This document shows, piece after piece, positions 5,195-6,666 of a stretch of 6,666 nucleotides of DNA. The position numbers and the translations under genes were made by a program. Source of the stretch: JBLMZH01 sp050258715 (lineage in GTDB: Bacteria; Patescibacteriota; Doudnabacteria; UBA920; O2-02-FULL-48-8). The number at the start of each line of letters is the position of its first letter. Position 1 is the first letter of the stretch. The stretch spans positions 1-6,666 of the forward strand of contig JBLMZH010000006.1 in NCBI GenBank assembly GCA_050258715.1. The letters run 5' to 3'. A model generated the notes under the pieces. The model did no database searches. It saw only the letters and a list, made by a program, of their open reading frames with translations, and was not told the DNA's origin.

Positions 5195-5818
5195 ATGAGA
5201 TTATTCAGAATTTTAAGAAAGAATAAGAACGCGAGGCTAGGGGCTATCGCCATTTTTTTATTTTTAGCCGGAAGCGCTTTGCTTGTTGACTTTAAATTTT
5301 TTAGCGGGGCCCAGGCAGCCAGAAATCCCGAAAACCAAAGACTTAGGCCTCAAGCCATTTCTGATTCGACTGCTGCGCAGACTTCAGAAAATCAATCTTC
5401 GAATCAATCTTTGTCGCCGGTTTCCGCTGACAAAAACCCTGGGAAAGCTTTTGGGTTGAAAGAAAAAGCCGGGACTGTTCCTGTTTCTTCTCCGACCCCT
5501 CCTGTTCCTTCGGTTGCGGCCAGTCCTTCGGCCGTGGCAAATGCGGCACAATCGGAAACTGGCAGTTCCCAAACGATTACAGGAATTGTAATGGCAAAAT
5601 ATTCCAATAATAATTTTCTCCTGAACATAGGAGCAAAAAACTATACCGTTGTCATGGATGCCTTCGGCGGGACAAGAGTAATCAATTCGCGGGGAAGCTT
5701 GGCGCCCTGGCAGTTTATTCAAGTCGGCAACAGCGTGACAGTAACTGGAATTTTGTCGGGAATGTCGATTGATGCCCAGACGGTCCTGATTCCTACTACT
5801 AAGGATAGGGGAGCGTAA
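5195..5818 (+). CDS. Membrane-anchored or secreted DUF5666-like protein
   Basis: A 207-residue protein. A basic N-terminus (RLFRILRKNKNAR) precedes a hydrophobic segment at about 15-31 (GAIAIFLFLAGSALLV), so it is either anchored or cut after SGAQA (residue 41). Residues 42-125 are a Ser/Pro/Gln/Ala-rich flexible linker with PVSSPTPPVPSVA. Residues 126-200 form one beta-rich domain: TITGIVMAKYSNNNFLLNI, then YTVVMDAFGGTRV, then FIQVGNSVTVTGILSG and IDAQTVLI. The IxVGDxVxVxG-like turn and alternating strands resemble the domains of the tandem protein at 1662-2387, so I assign it to the same DUF5666/OB-like group with less certainty. ATG 5195 has no Shine-Dalgarno sequence. Transcription is from its own promoter, separated from the winged-helix gene by a strong terminator. 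Extracellular display of a small binding barrel on a linker is an inference; ligand unknown. Confidence 0.82.
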   Translation: MRLFRILRKNKNARLGAIAIFLFLAGSALLVDFKFFSGAQAARNPENQRLRPQAISDSTAAQTSENQSSNQSLSPVSADKNPGKAFGLKEKAGTVPVSSPTPPVPSVAASPSAVANAAQSETGSSQTITGIVMAKYSNNNFLLNIGAKNYTVVMDAFGGTRVINSRGSLAPWQFIQVGNSVTVTGILSGMSIDAQTVLIPTTKDRGA

Positions 5819-5823
5819 GCGAG

Positions 5824-5850
5824 GCCAAAAGTTTAGAACAGGGTTTTGGC
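5824..5850 (+). repeat. Inverted repeat after the single-domain DUF5666 gene
   Basis: GCCAAAA (5824-5830) and TTTTGGC (5844-5850) are perfect 7-base inverted repeats with a 13-base loop. There is no T tract after it, so it is at best a weak terminator or an mRNA 3' end stabiliser. Confidence 0.35.
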
Positions 5851-5868
5851 AGGTGCCTCCTTTACCTA

Positions 5869-5897
5869 TTGACATTTGGCTTAATTTTAAATATACT
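5869..5897 (+). promoter_or_regulatory. Near-consensus sigma-70 promoter of the lipoprotein gene
   Basis: TTGACA (5869-5874), a 17-base spacer, and TATACT (5892-5897). This is a perfect -35, a 5/6 -10 and optimal spacing, the strongest promoter in the window. Predicted start is near 5904, giving a leader of about 86 bases. Confidence 0.85.
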
Positions 5898-5953
5898 TGG
5901 GCATAAACTAAAGACAGAACAAAGCGCAGTTTCGCAAACCAGGCTCTTTTTCG

Positions 5954-5967
5954 GCTGTGAGAACAGC
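5954..5967 (+). promoter_or_regulatory. GNRA-capped hairpin in the lipoprotein leader
   Basis: GCTGT-GAGA-ACAGC forms a 5-bp stem with a GAGA tetraloop about 9 bases upstream of the ribosome site (AAAGGAGG, 5976-5983). It may be a simple leader structure; a regulatory role is only possible. Confidence 0.35.
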
Positions 5968-5989
5968 AGCCACCCAAAGGAGGGCGGCA

Positions 5990-6666
5990 ATGAACAGCAA
6001 ACGCGGTTTCGTTTTTGTCGTCATCCTAATTTCCGCTCTGTCCTTCGGCGCGTGCTCCAAACAGCATTCCGCACCGGCTACGCCCAGCCCTTCCGCCCCG
6101 ACCGCCCCGGATCCTACCGTGGTCAAGGTCGTGTCGCTGGAAGGTGGAGCGCCCGTTGCGGGAGCAACACTCGTTTCGTCCGGACAGACGGTAACCACTG
6201 ACGGCTCCGGCTTCGCGACGTTCAAGACGCCGCTTGCCAGGAACGCGGACATCGACATCGCTGCCGGCGGGTTCATGAAGTGGGAGACCCGCTACACGGA
6301 TTACAGCTTCGAGCTGTGTCCGACAAGACCCGGAGTGTTCGACGAGAACTTCCTCCAGGAGCTCGTTTACGGAACAGTGGGTTCCAAGCGGCTCCGTCGC
6401 GTCAACGGCGACGTCTACCTTGTACTTTCCGGGGACATCGTCAACCAGCCCAATGCCATCGCTGACGTCCAGCGGGCAGCGGACCTGGTGACGAATGCCA
6501 ACGGGAAGTTCAGGTTCCAGATCGTGAAGGAAGACCAGGTGCCTTCCGGAGGCATCAAGGTCGAGGTCATGCTGACCAACGGCCAGCCCATGTTCCTGGA
6601 TACTGTCGCTTGGGATTCGCGCGGCGGGTACATTCGAACCGGAGGGCGCGCTCTCATCGGCGGAAC
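5990..6666 (+). CDS. Lipoprotein with carboxypeptidase-regulatory-like domains (3' end outside window)
   Basis: 225 codons are visible and the frame is still open at the window edge. The N-terminus is a lipoprotein signal: NSKRG, a hydrophobic core, then LSFGAC with Cys22 as the lipidation site, so it should sit on the outer face of a membrane. A Pro/Ser/Ala linker (26-42) follows. Residues 44-98 read VVKVVSLEGGAPVAGATLVSS, then TTDGSGFATFKT, the pattern of a CarboxypepD_reg/Big-like Ig fold. A second similar unit seems to start near 127 (YGTVGSKRLRRVNGDVYLVL, then TNANGKFRFQIV at 168-179). AAAGGAGG six bases before ATG 5990 fixes the start. Third codon positions are mostly G or C (about 60% GC overall), unlike the AT-leaning genes to the left, which may mean recent acquisition. 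No catalytic motif is seen; such domains usually serve surface display, adhesion or spacing. Confidence 0.85.
   Translation, partial: MNSKRGFVFVVILISALSFGACSKQHSAPATPSPSAPTAPDPTVVKVVSLEGGAPVAGATLVSSGQTVTTDGSGFATFKTPLARNADIDIAAGGFMKWETRYTDYSFELCPTRPGVFDENFLQELVYGTVGSKRLRRVNGDVYLVLSGDIVNQPNAIADVQRAADLVTNANGKFRFQIVKEDQVPSGGIKVEVMLTNGQPMFLDTVAWDSRGGYIRTGGRALIGG

Noticed and set aside
5384..5977. Long minus-strand open frame opposite the single-domain DUF5666 gene
   Set aside because: Arg/Cys-rich, no domain, and it overlaps the promoter of the lipoprotein; a shadow of the plus-strand gene.
5908..6276. Minus-strand open frame opposite the lipoprotein gene
   Set aside because: Produced by the strong GC bias at third codon positions of the plus-strand gene; no start signal or family features.

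Overview
The window looks like a stretch of a bacterial chromosome of moderate, slightly AT-leaning composition, with short genes, small intergenic gaps and several intrinsic terminators. Two secreted proteins with DUF5666-like beta domains, a secreted coiled-coil plus lytic-transglycosylase protein and apparently leaderless genes are typical of uncultured lineages such as Patescibacteria (candidate phyla radiation). That assignment is inference from protein style only. UGA is used as a normal stop (the transglycosylase ends with it, next to a terminator), so there is no sign of the UGA=Gly code. The last gene is clearly more GC-rich than the rest and may have a different history.

Layout, left to right: (1) the 3' part of a class I SAM-dependent methyltransferase (1-624); (2) a small membrane-protein gene apparently broken by an internal deletion (642-888); (3) a two-helix membrane protein with a leaderless-type promoter (957-1502) and a terminator; (4) a secreted protein with two tandem DUF5666-like domains (1662-2387), convergent with (5) a secreted coiled-coil/SLT murein transglycosylase on the minus strand (2466-3797). 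The two share a bidirectional terminator at 2425-2455. (6) About 1 kb without a convincing protein gene follows. Its first part is AT-rich. Its core (about 4061-4646) is dense with hairpins, has a possible 5'-3' closing helix and ends in a strong intrinsic terminator. I read it as a large structured non-coding RNA of roughly 585 nt that I cannot assign to a known class. (7) A stand-alone 69-residue winged-helix-like protein (4828-5037) has a hairpin just upstream of its ribosome site and its own terminator. (8) A membrane-anchored or secreted single-domain DUF5666-like protein (5195-5818) has an extended -10 promoter. (9) The 5' part of a GC-rich lipoprotein with carboxypeptidase-regulatory-like (Ig-fold) domains (5990-6666+) sits behind a near-consensus promoter.

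The genes do not form one operon: almost every gene has its own promoter and/or terminator. The loose theme is cell envelope: wall cleavage, exported beta-domain proteins and membrane proteins. The most interesting element is the large RNA, followed by the leaderless promoter geometry, the disrupted membrane gene, and the compositional change towards the right end.
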